This document shows, piece by piece, positions 22,432 through 35,529 of a DNA stretch of 64,000 bases. Source of the stretch: Cymodocea nodosa (lineage: Eukaryota; Streptophyta; Magnoliopsida; Alismatales; Cymodoceaceae). Positions within the stretch are counted from its first letter, which is position 1. Each line of letters starts with the position of its first letter. The notes under the pieces are model-generated. The model had not been told where the DNA came from. It made no database searches and saw only the letters and a list, made by a program, of their open reading frames with translations. The DNA is taken from contig CM072335.1 in the NCBI GenBank assembly GCA_036874045.1, forward strand, positions 10,436,001 through 10,500,000, read 5' to 3'. The translations under genes and the position numbers were made by a program.

Positions 22432-22820
22432 TTTTGCATCATGGTAGGATGGTCTTTTTGTAAATCAAACACACACTAAGAGACGACCCTATTGTTGATA
22501 ATTGTTTCCAAAATTAATGTCAAATATTAAATGACATCATGATCAAAATGTGTCATTATAACGTTGGTTGATATCGAAAGGGTCGTATTCTCTTACTAAA
22601 ATTTTGTAACTTCTTAAATTCCAACAATTAGGGTACCAGGAAATGAGAAACGTTTAATATCCGTTGTGTCGTGATGTTTTTTTAAAAGAGTTGTATTCTT
22701 TGAAAATGAGTTGAAATAATTGGATCTTCAATGACAAACCTGAAATAATCAAATTCAACAAGTTTCTAGTGTCATTTATCATAGTTTTCAATCTTTCTGT
22801 AATGATGAATTTCATATTGT

Positions 22821-22940
22821 GTGTGCGACAATACCAACACAAAAGCACTGGATCTCATCCAAACTCCAAAGTTAAATGTGTTTGGGAGAGAGTAGTATTA
22901 AGATGGGTGACCTCTTAGGAAGTCCTTGTGTTGCACTATT
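22821..22940 (+). rRNA. 5S rRNA-like copy 43, family B'
   Basis: A10, C40, A41, A67, T78, A97; 3' end gcactattttt. Confidence 0.79.
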
Positions 22941-23327
22941 TTTTACATCATGGTAGGATGGTCTTTTTGTAAATCAAACACACTAAGAGACGACCCTATC
23001 ATAGATAATGGTTTCCAAAATTAATGTCAAATATTGAATGACATCATGATCAAAATATGCCATTATAACGTTGGTTGATATCGAAAGAGTCGTATTCTCT
23101 TACTAAAATTTTGTAACTTCTTAACTTACAACAATTAGGGTACTAGGAAATGAGAAACGTTTAATATCTGTTGTGTCGTGATGTTTTTTTAAAAGGGTTG
23201 TATTCTTTGAAAATTAGTTGAAATAATTGGATCTTCATTGACAAACCTTAAATAATCTAATTCAACAACTTTCTAGTGTCAATTATCATAGTTTTCGATC
23301 TTTCTGTAATGATGAATTTCATGTTGT

Positions 23328-23447
23328 GTGTGCGACCATACCAACACAAAAGCACTGGATCTCATCAGAACTCCAAAGTTAAATGTGTTTGGGCGAGAGT
23401 AGTACTAAGATGGGTCACCTCTTGGAAAGTCCTTGTGTTGCACTCTT
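23328..23447 (+). rRNA. 5S rRNA-like copy 44, family A
   Basis: C88 (gggtcacc) and A99 (ttggaaag). Confidence 0.81.
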
Positions 23448-23836
23448 TTTTGGATCATGATAGTATGGTCTTTTTGTAAATCAAACACACACTAAGAGAC
23501 GACCCTATTATTGATAATGGTTTCCAAAATTAATGTCAAATATTGAATGACATCATGATCAAAATATGCCATTATAACGTTGGTTGATATCGAAAGAGTC
23601 GTATTCTCTTACTAAAATTTTGTAACTTCTTAACCTACAACAATTAGGGTACCAGGAAATGAGAAACGTTTAATATCTGTTGTGTCGTGATGTTTTTTTA
23701 AAACGGTTGTATTCTTTGAAAATGAGTAGAAATAATTGGATCTTCATTGACAAACCTTAAATAATCTAATTCAACAACTTTCTAGTGTCAATTATAATAC
23801 TTTTCGATCTTTCTGTAATGATGAATTCAATATTAT

Positions 23837-23955
23837 GTTTGTGACCATATCGACACAAAAGTACTGGATCTCATTAGAACTCCAAAGTTAAATGTTTTTG
23901 GGCGAGAGTAGTACTAAGATGGGTGACCTCTGGGAAGTCCTTGTGTTGCACTCTT
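23837..23955 (+). rRNA. 5S rRNA-like copy 45, family C, 1-bp deletion
   Basis: GTTTGTGACC start, T14, G16, T26; cctctgggaag is one base short, giving 119 nt. Confidence 0.78.
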
Positions 23956-24342
23956 TTTTGCATCATGGTAGGATGGTCTTTTTGTAAATCAAACACACAC
24001 TAAGAGACGACCCTATTGTTGATAATGGTTTCCAAAATTAATGTCAAATATTAAATGTCGTCATGATCAAAATGTGCCATTATAACGTTGGTTGATATCG
24101 AAAGGGTCGTATTCTCTTACTAAAATTTTGTAACTTCTTAAATTCCAATAATTAGGGTACTAGGAAATCAGAAACGTTTAATATCCGTTGTGTCGTGATG
24201 TTTTTTTAAAAGAGTTGTATTCTTTGAAAATGAGTTGAAATAATTGGATCTTCATTGACAAACCTGAAATAATCTAATTGAACAAGTTTCTAGTGTCATT
24301 TATCATAGTTTTCGATCTTTCTGCAATGATGAATTTCATATG

Positions 24343-24462
24343 GTGTGCGACAATACCAACACAAAAGCACTAGATCTCATCCAAACTCCAAAGTTAAATG
24401 TGTTTGGGAGAGAGTAGTATTAAGATGGGTGACCTCTTAGGAAGTCCTTGTGTTGCACTCTT
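24343..24462 (+). rRNA. 5S rRNA-like copy 46, family B'
   Basis: Has A30, A67 and A97; a small deletion immediately upstream leaves catatggtgtgcg in place of catattgtgtgtgcg. Confidence 0.79.
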
Positions 24463-24851
24463 TTTTACATCATGGTAGGATGGTCTTTTTGTAAATCAAA
24501 CACACACTAAGAGACGACCCTATCATAGATAATGGTTTCCAAAATTAATGTCAAATATTGAATGACATCATAATCAAACTATGCCATTATAACGTTGGTT
24601 GATATCGAAAGAGTCGTATTCTCTTACTAAAATTTTGTAACTTCTTAACTTACAACAATTAGGGTACTAGGAAATGAGAAACGTTTAATATCTGTTGTGT
24701 CGTGATGTTTTTTTAAAAGGGTTGTATTCTTTGAAAATTAGTTGAAATAATTGGATCTTCATTGACAAACCTTAAATAATCTAATTCAACAACTTTCTAG
24801 TGTCAATTATCATAGTTTTCGATCTTTCTGTAATGATGAATTTGATGTAGT

Positions 24852-24971
24852 GTGTGTGACCATACCAACACAAAAGCACTGGATCTCATCAGAACTTCAA
24901 AGTTAAATGTGTTTGGTCGAGAGTAGTACTAAGATGGGTGACCTCTTGGGAAGTCCTTGTGTTGCACTCTT
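24852..24971 (+). rRNA. 5S rRNA-like copy 47, family A
   Basis: T6, T46, T66 (tttggtcg). Confidence 0.8.
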
Positions 24972-25360
24972 TTTTGGATCATGATAGGATGGTCTTTTTG
25001 TAAATCAAACACACACTAAGAGACGACCCTATTATTGATAATGGTTTCCAAAATTAATGTCAAATATTGAATGACATCATGATCAAAATATGCTATTATA
25101 ACGTTGGTTGATATCGAAAGAGTCGTATTCTCTTACTAAAATTTTGTAACTTCTTAACTTACAACAATTAGGGTACCAGGAAATGAGAAACGTTTAATAC
25201 CTGTTGTGTCGTGATGTTTTTTTAAAACGGTTGTATTCTTTGAAAATGAGTTGAAATAATTAGATCTACATTGACAAACCTTAAATAATCTAATTCAACC
25301 ACTTTCTCGTGTCAATTATCATAGTTTTCGATCTTTCTGTAATGATGAATTTCGTGTAGT

Positions 25361-25480
25361 TTGTGCGACCATACCAACACAAAAGCACTGGATCTCATCA
25401 GAACTCCAAAGTTAAATGTTTTTGGGCGAGAGTAGTACTAAGATGGGTGACCTCTGGGGAAGTCCTTGTGTTGCACTCTT
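25361..25480 (+). rRNA. 5S rRNA-like copy 48, family E
   Basis: T1, T60 and G96; preceded by the rare spacer form tagatctacattg. Confidence 0.8.
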
Positions 25481-25869
25481 TTTTGCATCATAGTAGGATG
25501 GTCTTTTTGTAAATCAAACACACACTAAGAGACGACCCTATTGTTGATAATGGTTTCCAAAATTAATGTCAAATATTAAATGACATCATGATCAAAATGT
25601 GCCATTATAACGTTGGTTGATATCGAAAGGGTCGTATTCTCTTACTAAAATTTTGTAACTTCTTAACTTACAACAATTAGGGTACTAGGAAATGAGAAAC
25701 GTTTAATATCTGTTGTGTCGTGATGTTTTTTTAAAAGGGTTGTATTCTTTGAAAATTAGTTGAAATAATTGGATCTTCATTGACAAACCTTAAATAATCT
25801 AATTCAACCACTTTCTAGTGTCAATTATCATAGTTTTCGATCTTTCTGTAATGATGAATTTCATGTTGT

Positions 25870-25989
25870 GTGTGCGACCATACCAACACAAAAGCACTGG
25901 ATCTCATCAGAACTCTAAAGTTAAATGTGTTTGGGTGAGAGTAGTACTAAGATGGGTGACCTCTTGGGAAGTCCTTGTGTTGCACTCTT
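25870..25989 (+). rRNA. 5S rRNA-like copy 49, family A
   Basis: T47 (actctaaag) and T67 (gggtgag), shared with copies 63 and 64. Confidence 0.81.
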
Positions 25990-26375
25990 TTTTGCATCAT
26001 GATAGGATGGTCTTTTTGTAAATCAAACACTCTAAGAGACGACCCTATTATTGATAATGGTTTCCAAAATTAATGTCAAATATTGAATGACATCATGATC
26101 AAAATGTGCCACTATAACGTTCGTTGATATCGAAAGAGTCGTATTCTCTTACTAAAATTTTTTAACTTCTTAACTTCCAACAATTAGGGTACCAGGAAAT
26201 GAGAAACGTTTAATATCCGTTGTGTCGTGATGTTTTTTAAAAGGGTTGTATTCTTTGAAAATGAGTTGAAATAATTGGATCTTCATTGACAAACCTTAAA
26301 TAATCTAATTCAACAACTTTCTAGTGTCACTTATCATACTTTTCGATCTTTCTGTAATGATGAATTCAATATTAT

Positions 26376-26495
26376 GTGTGTGACCATACCGACACAAAAG
26401 CACTGGATCTCGTTAGAACTCGAAAGTTAAATGTTTTTGGGCGAGAGTAGTACTAAGATGGGTGACCTCTGGGGAAGTCCTTGTGTTGCACTCTT
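26376..26495 (+). rRNA. 5S rRNA-like copy 50, family C
   Basis: T6, G16, G37, T39, G47 (actcgaaag), T60, G96. Opens the second six-repeat module. Confidence 0.79.
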
Positions 26496-26884
26496 TTCTG
26501 CATCATGGTAGGATGGTCTTTTTGTAAATCAAACACACACTAAGAGACGACCCTATTGTTGATAATGGTTTCGAAAATTAATGTCAAATATTAAATGACA
26601 TCATGATCAAAATGTGCCATTATAACGTTGGTTGATATCGAAAGGGTCGTATTCTCTTACTAAAATTTTGTAACTTTTTAAATTCCAATAATTAGGGTAC
26701 TAGGAAATGAGAAACGTTTAATATCCGTTGTGTCGTGATGTTTTTTTAAAAGAGTTGTATTCTTTGAAAATGAGTTGAAATAATTGGATCTTCATTGACA
26801 AACCTGAAATAATCTAATTGAACAAGTTTCTAGTGTCATTTATCATAGTTTTCGATCTTTTTGTAATGATGAATTTCATATTGT

Positions 26885-27004
26885 GTGTGTGACAATACCA
26901 ACACAAAAGCACTAGATCTCATCCAAACTCCAAAGTTAAATGTGTTTGGGCGAGAGTAGTATTAAGATGGGTGACCTCTTGGGAAGTCCTTGTGTTGCAC
27001 TCTT
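26885..27004 (+). rRNA. 5S rRNA-like copy 51, family B
   Basis: Standard B with T6. Confidence 0.81.
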
Positions 27005-27391
27005 TTTTACATCATGGTAGGATGGTCTTTTTGTAAATCAAACACACTAAGAGACGACCCTATTATAGATAATGGTTTCCAAAATTAATGTCAAATATTG
27101 AATGACATCATGATCAAAATGTGCCATTATAACGTTGGTTGATATCGAACGAGTCGTATTCTCTTACTAAAATTTTGTAACTTCTTAACTTACAACAATT
27201 AGGGTACCAGGAAATGAGAAACGTTTAATATCTATTGTGTCGTGATGTTTTTTTAAAAGGGTTGTATTCTTTGAAAATTAGTTGAAATAATTGGATCTTC
27301 ATTGACAAACCTTAAATAATCTAATTCAACAACTTTCTAGTGTCAATTATCATAGTTTTCGATCTTTCTGTAATGATGAATTTCATGTAGT

Positions 27392-27511
27392 GTGTGCGAC
27401 CATACCAACACAAAAGCACTAGATCTCATCAGAACTCCAAAGTTAAATGTGTTTGGGCGAGAGTAGTACTAAGATGGGTGACCTCTTGGGAAGTCCTTTT
27501 GTTGCACTCTT
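27392..27511 (+). rRNA. 5S rRNA-like copy 52, family A
   Basis: A30 and T109 (ccttttg); followed by gtaagtcaaac. Confidence 0.81.
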
Positions 27512-27900
27512 TTTTGCATCATGATAGGATGGTCTTTTTGTAAGTCAAACACACACTAAGAGACGACCCTATTATTGATAATGGTTTCCAAAATTAATGT
27601 CAAATATTGAATGACATCATGATCAAAATATGCCATTATAACGTTGGTTGATATCGAAAGAGTCGTATTCTATTACTAAAATTTTGTAACTTCTTAACTT
27701 ACAACAATTAGGGTACCAGGAAATAAGAAACGTTTAATATCTGTTGTGTCGTGATGTTTTTTTAAAACGGTTGTATTCTTTGAAAATGAGTAGAAATAAT
27801 TGGATCTTCATTGACAAACCTTAAATAATCTAATTCAACAACTTTCTAGTGTCAATTATCATACTTTTCGATCTTTTTGTAATGATGAATTTAATATTGT

Positions 27901-28020
27901 GTGTGCGACCATACCGATACAAAAACGCTGGATCTCATTAGAACTCCAAAGTTAAATGTGTTTGGGCGAGAGTAGTACTAAGATGGCTGACCTCTTGGGA
28001 AGTCCTTGGGTTGCACTCTT
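27901..28020 (+). rRNA. 5S rRNA-like copy 53, family D
   Basis: D marks as in copy 42 but with C6 intact and G109 (cttgggttg). Confidence 0.8.
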
Positions 28021-28409
28021 TTTTGCATCATGGTAGGATGGTCTTTTTGTAAATCAAACACACACTAAGAGACGACCCTATTGTTGATAATTGTTTCCAA
28101 AATTAATGTCAAATATTAAATGACATCATGATCAAAATGTGTCATTATAACGTTGGTTGATATCGAAAGGGTCCTATTCTCTTACTAAAATTTTGTAACT
28201 TCTTAAATTCCAACAATTAGGGTACCAAGAAATGAGAAACGTTTAATATCCGTTGTGTCGTGATGTTTTTTTAAAAGAGTTGTATTCTTTGAAAATGAGT
28301 TGAAATAATTGGATCTTCATTGACAAACCTGAAATAATCTAATTCAACAAGTTTCTAGTGTCATTTATCATAGTTTTCGATCTTTCTGTAATGATGAATT
28401 TCATATTGT

Positions 28410-28529
28410 GTGTGCGACAATACCAACACAAAAGCACTGGATCTCATCCAAACTCCAAAGTTAAATGTGTTTGGGAGAGAGTAGTATTAAGATGGGTGAC
28501 CTCTTAGGAAGTCCTTGTGTTGCACTCTT
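28410..28529 (+). rRNA. 5S rRNA-like copy 54, family B'
   Basis: A10, G30, C40, A41, A67, T78, A97. Confidence 0.8.
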
Positions 28530-28916
28530 TTTTACATCATGGTAGGATGGTCTTTTTGTAAATCAAACACACTAAGAGACGACCCTATCATAGATAATGG
28601 TTTCCAAAATTAATGTCAAATATTGAATGACATCATGATCAAAATATGCCATTATAACGTTGGTTGATTTCGAAAGAGTCGTATTCTCTTACTAAAATTT
28701 TGTAACTTCTTAACTTACAACAATTAGGGTACTAGGAAATGAGAAACGTTTAATATCTGTTGTGTCGTGATGTTTTTTTAAAAGGGTTGTATTCTTTGAA
28801 AATTAGTTGAAATAATTGGATCTTCATTGACAAACCTTAAATAATCTAATTCAACAACTTTCTAGTGTCAATTATCATAGGTTTCGATCTTTCTGCAATT
28901 ATGAATTTCATGTAGT

Positions 28917-29036
28917 GTGTGTGACCATACCAACACAAAAGCACTGGATCTCATCAGAACTCCAAACTTAAATGTGTTTGGGCAAGAGTAGTACTAAGAT
29001 GGGTGACCTCTTGGGAAGTCCTTGTGTTGCACTCTT
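28917..29036 (+). rRNA. 5S rRNA-like copy 55, family A
   Basis: T6, C51 (aaacttaaatg) and A68; followed by ttttttagatc. Confidence 0.79.
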
Positions 29037-29425
29037 TTTTAGATCATGATAGGATGGTCTTTTTGTAAATCAAACACACACTAAGAGACGACCCTATTAT
29101 TGATAATGGTTTCCAAAATTAATGTCAAATATTGAATGACATCATGATCAAAATATGCCATTATAACGTTGGTTGATATCGAAAGAGTCGTATTCTCTTA
29201 CTAAAATTTTGTAACTTCTTAACTTACAACAATTAGGGTACCAGGAAATGAGAAACGTTTAATATCTGTTGTGTCGTGATGTTTTTTTAAAACGGTTGTA
29301 TTCTTTGAAAATGAGTAGAAATAATTGGATCTTCATTGACAAACCTTAAATAATCTAATTCAACCACTTTCTAGTGTCAATTATCATAGTTTTCGATCTT
29401 TCTGTAATGATGAATTTCATGTTGT

Positions 29426-29545
29426 GTGTGCGACCATACCAACACAAAAGCACTGGATCTCATCAGAACTCCAAAGTTAAATGTGTTTCGGCGAGAGTAG
29501 TACTAAGATGGGTGACCTCTTGGGAAGTCCTTGTGTTGCACTCTT
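29426..29545 (+). rRNA. 5S rRNA-like copy 56, family A
   Basis: Consensus except C64 (tttcggcg), as in copies 27 and 29. Confidence 0.82.
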
Positions 29546-29934
29546 TTTTGCATCATGATAGGATGGTCTTTTTGTAAATCAAACACACACTAAGAGACGA
29601 CCCTATTATTGATAATGGTTTCCAAAATTAATGTCAAATATTGAATGACATCATGATCAAAATATGCCGTTATAACGTTGGTTGATATCGAAAGAGTCGT
29701 ATTCTCTTACTAAAATTTTGTAACTTCTTAACCTACAACAATTAGGGTACTAGGAAATGAGAAACGTTTAATATCTGTTGTGTCGTGATGTTTTTTTAAA
29801 ACGGTTGTATTCTTTGAAAATGAGTAGAAATAATTGGATCTTCATTGACAAACCTTAAATAATCTAATTCAACCACTTTCTAGTGTCAATTATAATACTT
29901 TTCGATCTTTCTGTAATGATGAATTCAATATTAT

Positions 29935-30054
29935 GTGTGTGACCATATCGACACAAAAACATTGGATCTCATTAGAACTCCAAAGTTAAATGTGTTTAGG
30001 CGAGAGTATTACTAAGATGGGTGACCTTTGGGGAAGTCCTTGTGTTGCAATATT
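29935..30054 (+). rRNA. 5S rRNA-like copy 57, family C
   Basis: T6, T14, G16, A25, T28, A64, T75, T94, G96; end ttgcaatatt as in copy 15. Confidence 0.77.
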
Positions 30055-30442
30055 TTTTGCATCATGATAGGATGATCTTTTTGTAAATCAAACACACTCT
30101 AAGAGACGACCCTATTATTGATAATGGTTTCCAAAATTAATGTCAAATATTGAATGACATCATGATCAAAATGTGCCACTATAACGTTGGTTCATATCGA
30201 AAGAGTCGTATTCTCTTACTAAAATTTTTTAACTTCTTAACTTACAACAATTAGGGTACCAGGAAATGAGAAACGTTTAATGTATGTTGTGTCGTGATGT
30301 TTTTTAAAAGGGTTGTATTCTTTGAAAATGAGTTGAAATAATTGGATCTTCATTGACAAACCTTAAATAATCTAATTCAACAACTTTCTAGTGTCAATTA
30401 TCATACTTTTCAATCTTTCTGTAATGATGAATTCAATATTAT

Positions 30443-30562
30443 GTGTGCGACCATATCGACAGAAAAGCACTCGATCTCATTAGAACTCCAAAGTTAAATT
30501 TGTTTGGGCGAGAGTAGTACTAAGATGGGTGACCTCTTGGGAAGTCCTTGTGTTGCACTCTT
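30443..30562 (+). rRNA. 5S rRNA-like copy 58, family C variant
   Basis: T14, G16, G21, C30, T39, T58 (aaatttg). Second T-run has six Ts, lengthening the unit to 510 bp. Confidence 0.78.
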
Positions 30563-30952
30563 TTTTGCATCATGGTAGGATGGTCTTTTTTGTAAATCGA
30601 ACACACACTAAGATACGACCCTGTTGTTGATAATGGTTTTCAAAATTAATGTCAAATATTAAATGACATCATGATCAAAATGTGCCATTAAAACGTTGGT
30701 TGATATCGAAAGTGTCGTATTCTCTTACTAAGATTTTGTAACTTCTTAAATTCCAATAATTTGGGTACTAGGAAATGAGAAACATTTAATATCCGTTGTG
30801 TCGTGATGTTTTTTTAAAAGAGTTGTATTCTTTGAAAATGAGTTGAAATAATTGGATCTTCATTGACAAACCTGAAATAATCTAATTCAACAAGTTTCTA
30901 GTGTCATTTATCATAGTTTTCGATCTTTCTGTAATGATGAATTTCATATTGT

Positions 30953-31072
30953 GTGTGCGACAATACCAACACAAAAGCACTAGATCTCATCCAAACTCCA
31001 AAGTTAAATGTGTTTGGGCGAGAGTAGTATTAAGATGGGTGACCTCTTGGGAAGTCCTTGTGTTGCACTCTT
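30953..31072 (+). rRNA. 5S rRNA-like copy 59, family B
   Basis: Standard B. Confidence 0.82.
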
Positions 31073-31459
31073 TTTTACATCATGGTAGGATGGTCTTTTT
31101 GTAAATCAAATACACTAAGAGACGACCCTATTATAGATAATGGTTTCCAAAATTAATGTCAAATATTGAATGACATCATGATCAAAATGTGCCATTATAA
31201 CGTTGGTTGATATCGAACGAGTCGTATTCTCTTACTAAAATTTTGTAACTTCTTAACTTACAACAATTAGGGTACCAGGAAATGATAAACGTTTAATATC
31301 TGTTGTGTCGTGATGTTTTTTTAAAAGGGTTGTATTCTTTGAAAATTAGTTGAAATAATTGGATCTTCATTGACAAACCTTAAATAATCTAATTCAACAA
31401 CTTTCTAGTGTCAATTATCATAGTTTTCGATCTTTCTGTAATGATGAATTTCATGTTGT

Positions 31460-31579
31460 GTGTGCGACCATATCAACACAAAAGCATTGGATTTCATCAG
31501 AACTCCAAAGTTAAAGGTGTTTGGGTGAGAGTAGTACTAAGATGGGTGACCTCTTGGGAAGTCCTTGTGTAGCAAAATT
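31460..31579 (+). rRNA. 5S rRNA-like copy 60, family A
   Basis: T14, T28, T34, G58, T67; end tgtagcaaaatt, so helix I 3' strand is disrupted. Confidence 0.77.
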
Positions 31580-31967
31580 TTTTGCATCATGAAAGGATGG
31601 TCTTTTTGTAAATCAAACACACTCTAAGAGACGACCCTATTATTGATAATGGTTTCCAAAATTAATGTCAAATATTGAATGACATCATGATCAAAATGTG
31701 CCATTATAACGTTGGTTCATATCGAAAGAGTCGTATTCTCTTACTAAAATTTTTTAACTTCTTAACTTCCAACAATTAGGGTACCAGGAAATGAGAAACG
31801 TTTAATGTATGTTGTGTCGTGATGTTTTTTAAAAGGGTTGTATTCTTTGAAAATGAGTTGAAATAATTGGATCTTCATTGACAAACCTTAAATAATCTAA
31901 TTCAACAACTTTCTAGTGTCAATTATCATAGTTTTCGATCTTTTTGTAATGATGAATTTCATGTAGT

Positions 31968-32087
31968 GTGTGCGACCATACCAATACAAAAGCACTAGCT
32001 CTCATCAGAACTCCAAAGTTAAATGTGTTTGGGTGAGAGTAGTATTAAGATGGGTGACCTCTTGGGAAGTCCTTTTGTTGCACTCTT
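31968..32087 (+). rRNA. 5S rRNA-like copy 61, family A
   Basis: T18, A30, C32 (actagctctc), T67, T78, T109. Confidence 0.79.
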
Positions 32088-32477
32088 TTTTGCATCATGG
32101 TAGGATGGTCTTTTTTGTAAATCAAACACACACTAAGATACGACCCTATTGTTGATAATGGTTTTCAAAATTAATGTCAAATATTAAATGACATCATGAT
32201 CAAAATGTGCCATTAAAACGTTGGTTGATATCGAAAGTGTCGTATTCTCTTACTAAAATTTTGTAACTTCTTAAATTCCAATAATTAGGGTACTAGGAAA
32301 TGAGAAACGTTTAATATCCGTTGTGTCGTGATGTTTTTTTAAAAGAGTTGTATTTTTTGAAAATGAGTTGAAATAATTGGATCTTCATTGACAAACCTGA
32401 AATAATCTAATTCAACAAGTTTCTAGTGTCATTTATCATAGTTTTCGATCTTTCTGTAATAATGAATTTCATATTGT

Positions 32478-32597
32478 GTGTGCGACAATACCAACACAAA
32501 AGCACTAGATCTCATCCAAACTCCAAAGTTAAATGTGTTTGGGCGAGAGTAGTATTAAGATGGGTGACCTCTTGGGAAGTCCTTGTGTTGCACTCTT
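32478..32597 (+). rRNA. 5S rRNA-like copy 62, family B
   Basis: Standard B; followed by ttttttggatc. Confidence 0.82.
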
Positions 32598-32986
32598 TTT
32601 TGGATCATGATAGGATGGTCTTTTTGTAAATCAAACACACACTAAGAGACGACCCTATTATTGATAATGGTTTCCAAAATTAATGTCAAATATTGAATGA
32701 CATCATTATCAAAATATGCCATTATAACGTTGGTTGATATCGAAAGAGTCGTATTCTCTTACTAAAATTTTGTAACTTCTTAACTTACAACAATTAGGGT
32801 ACCAGGAAATGAGAAACGTTGAATATCTGTTGTGTCGTGATGTTTTTTTAAAACGGTTGTATTCTTTGAAAATGAGTAGAAATAATTGGATCTTCATTGA
32901 CAAACCTTAAATAATCTAATTCAACCACTTTCTAGTGTCAATTATCATAGTTTTCGATCTTTCTGTAATGATGAATTTCATGTTGT

Positions 32987-33106
32987 GTGTGCGACCATAC
33001 CAACACAAAAGCACTGGATCTCATCAGAACTCTAAAGTTAAATGTGTTTGGGTGAGAGTAGTACTAAGATGGGTGACCTCTTGGGAAGTCCTTGTGTTGC
33101 ACTCTT
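32987..33106 (+). rRNA. 5S rRNA-like copy 63, family A
   Basis: T47 and T67; twin of the next copy. Confidence 0.82.
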
Positions 33107-33495
33107 TTTTGCATCATGATAGGATGGTCTTTTTGTAAATCAAACACACTCTAAGAGACGACCCTATTATTGATAATGGTTTCCAAAATTAATGTCAAAT
33201 ATTGAATGACATCATGATCAAAATGTGCCATTATAACGTTCGTTGATATCGAAAGAGTCGTATTCTCTTACTAAAATTTTTTAACTTCTTAACTTACAAC
33301 AATTAGGGTACCAGGAAATGAGAAACGTTGAATATCTGTTGTGTCGTGATGTTTTTTTAAAACGGTTGTATTCTTTGAAAATGAGTAGAAATAATTGGAT
33401 CTTCATTGACAAACCTTAAATAATCTAATTCAACCACTTTCTAGTGTCAATTATCATAGTTTTCGATCTTTCTGTAATGATGAATTTCATGTTGT

Positions 33496-33615
33496 GTGTG
33501 CGACCATACCAACACAAAAGCACTGGATCTCATCAGAACTCTAAAGTTAAATGTGTTTGGGTGAGAGTAGTACTAAGATGGGTGACCTCTTGGGAAGTCC
33601 TTGTGTTGCACTCTT
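33496..33615 (+). rRNA. 5S rRNA-like copy 64, family A
   Basis: Identical to copy 63 by eye (509 bp apart). Confidence 0.82.
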
Positions 33616-34003
33616 TTTTGCATCATGATAGGATGGTCTTTTTGTAAATCAAACACACTCTAAGAGACGACCCTATTATTGATAATGGTTTCCAAAATTA
33701 ATGTCAAATATTGAATGACATCATGATCAAAATGTGCCATTATAACGTTCGTTGATATCGAAAGAGTCGTATTCTCTTACTAAAATTTTTTAACTTCTTA
33801 ACTTCCAACAATTAGGGTACCAGGAAATGAGAAACGTTTAATACCTGTTGTGTCGTGATGTTTTTTAAAAGGGTTGTATTCTTTGAAAATGAGTTGAAAT
33901 AATTGGATCTTCATTGACAAACCTTAAATAATCTAATTCAACAACTTTCTAGTGTCACTTATCATACTTTTCGATCTTTCTGTAATGATGAATTCAATAT
34001 TAT

Positions 34004-34123
34004 GTGTGTGACCATACCGACACAAAAGCACTGGATCTCGTTAGAACTCGAAAGTTAAATGTTTTTGGGCGAGAGTAGTACTAAGATGGGTGACCTCTGG
34101 GGAAGTCCTTGTGTTGCACTCTT
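34004..34123 (+). rRNA. 5S rRNA-like copy 65, family C
   Basis: Same marks as copy 50 (G37, G47, T60, G96), 7,628 bp downstream. Confidence 0.79.
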
Positions 34124-34512
34124 TTCTGCATCATGGTAGGATGGTCTTTTTGTAAATCAAACACACACTAAGAGACGACCCTATTGTTGATAATGGTTTC
34201 GAAAATTAATGTCAAATATTAAATGACATCATGATCAAAATGTGCCATTATAACGTTGGTTGATATCGAAAGGGTCGTATTCTCTTACTAAAATTTTGTA
34301 ACTTTTTAAATTCCAATAATTAGGGTACTAGGAAATGAGAAACGTTTAATATCCGTTGTGTCGTGATGTTTTTTTAAAAGAGTTGTATTCTTTGAAAATG
34401 AGTTGAAATAATTGGATCTTCATTGACAAACCTGAAATAATCTAATTGAACAAGTTTCTAGTGTCATTTATCATAGTTTTCGATCTTTTTGTAATGATGA
34501 ATTTCATATTGT

Positions 34513-34632
34513 GTGTGCGACAATACCAACACAAAAGCACTAGATCTCATCCAAACTCCAAAGTTAAATGTGTTTGGGCGAGAGTAGTACTAAGATGGGT
34601 GACCTCTTGGGAAGTCCTTGTGTTGCACTCTT
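34513..34632 (+). rRNA. 5S rRNA-like copy 66, family B
   Basis: B marks but with C78 (agtactaag), a 3' part like family A. Confidence 0.81.
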
Positions 34633-35021
34633 TTTTGGATCATGATAGGATGGTCTTTTTGTAAATCAAACACACACTAAGAGACGACCCTATTATTGAT
34701 AATGGTTTCCAAAATTAATGTCAAATATTGAATGACATCATGATCAAAATATGCCGTTATAACGTTGGTTGATATCGAAAGAGTCGTATTCTCTTACTAA
34801 AATTTTGTAACTTCTTAACCTACAACAATTAGGGTTCCAGGAAATGAGAAACGTTTAATATCTGTTGTGTCGTGATGTTTTTTTAAAACGGTTGTATTCT
34901 TTGAAAATGAGTAGAAATAATTGGATCTTCATTGACAAACCTTAAATAATCTAATTCAACCACTTTCTAGTGTCAATTATCATAGTTTACGATCTTTCTG
35001 TAATGATGAATTTCATGTTGT

Positions 35022-35141
35022 GTGTGCGACCATACCAACACAAAATCACTGGATCTCATCAGAACTCCAAAGTTAAATGTGTTTGGGCGAGAGTAGTACT
35101 AAGATGGGTGACCTCTTGGGAAGTCTTTGTGTTGCACTCTT
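35022..35141 (+). rRNA. 5S rRNA-like copy 67, family A
   Basis: T25 (aaaatcac) and T105. Confidence 0.81.
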
Positions 35142-35529
35142 TTTTGCATCATGATAGGATGGTCTTTTTGTAAATCAAACACACTCTAAGAGACGACCCT
35201 ATTATTGATAATGGTTTCCAAAATTAATGTCAAATATTGAATGACATCATGATCAAAATGTGCCATTATAACGTTGGTTGATATCGAAAGAGTCGTATTC
35301 TCTTACTAAAATTTTCTAACTTCTTAACTTCCAACAATTAGGGTACCAGGAAATGAGAAACGTTTAATGTATGTTGTGCCGTGATGTTTTTTAAAAGGGT
35401 TGTATTCTTTGAAAATGAGTTGAAATAATTGGATCTTCATTGACAAACCTTAAATAATCTAATTCAACAACTTTCTAGTGTCAATTATCATACTTTTCAA
35501 TCTTTCTGTAATGATGAATTCACTATTAT

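Larger units (their letters stand above)
20787..23836 (+). repeat. Six-repeat higher-order module C-B-A-D-B'-A, copy 1 (3,050 bp)
   Basis: Marks found only in this module type: ccttttg or acttttg and gtaagtcaaac after the first A copy, the D copy with gatggctgacc and acgctgg, the ttgataattgtttcc spacer after D, and ctatcatagataatgg after B'. The order is copies 39-44. Confidence 0.82.
26376..29425 (+). repeat. Six-repeat higher-order module, copy 2 (3,050 bp)
   Basis: Copies 50-55 repeat the order and the module-specific marks of 20787-23836 at an offset of 5,589 bp, which is 11 repeats. Its length is again exactly 3,050 bp by 5S-start spacing. Confidence 0.82.
32987..34003 (+). repeat. Adjacent near-identical repeat pair (509-bp direct duplication)
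   Basis: Copies 63 and 64 share actctaaag, gggtgagag and the same cactctaag and gttcgttgatatcg spacer start. This is a single-unit duplication. Copy 64 with its C and B followers (copies 65 and 66) also matches copies 49-51 about 7.63 kb upstream (aactcgaaag, ggtttcgaaaatt, aactttttaaattcc). Confidence 0.75.

Noticed and set aside
22654-22848. Minus-strand open frames of about 64 codons (also 32709-32903 and 61081-61275)
   Set aside because: They lie within repeats and are open only in a few copies; adjacent copies of the same sequence are closed. No protein family is recognisable.
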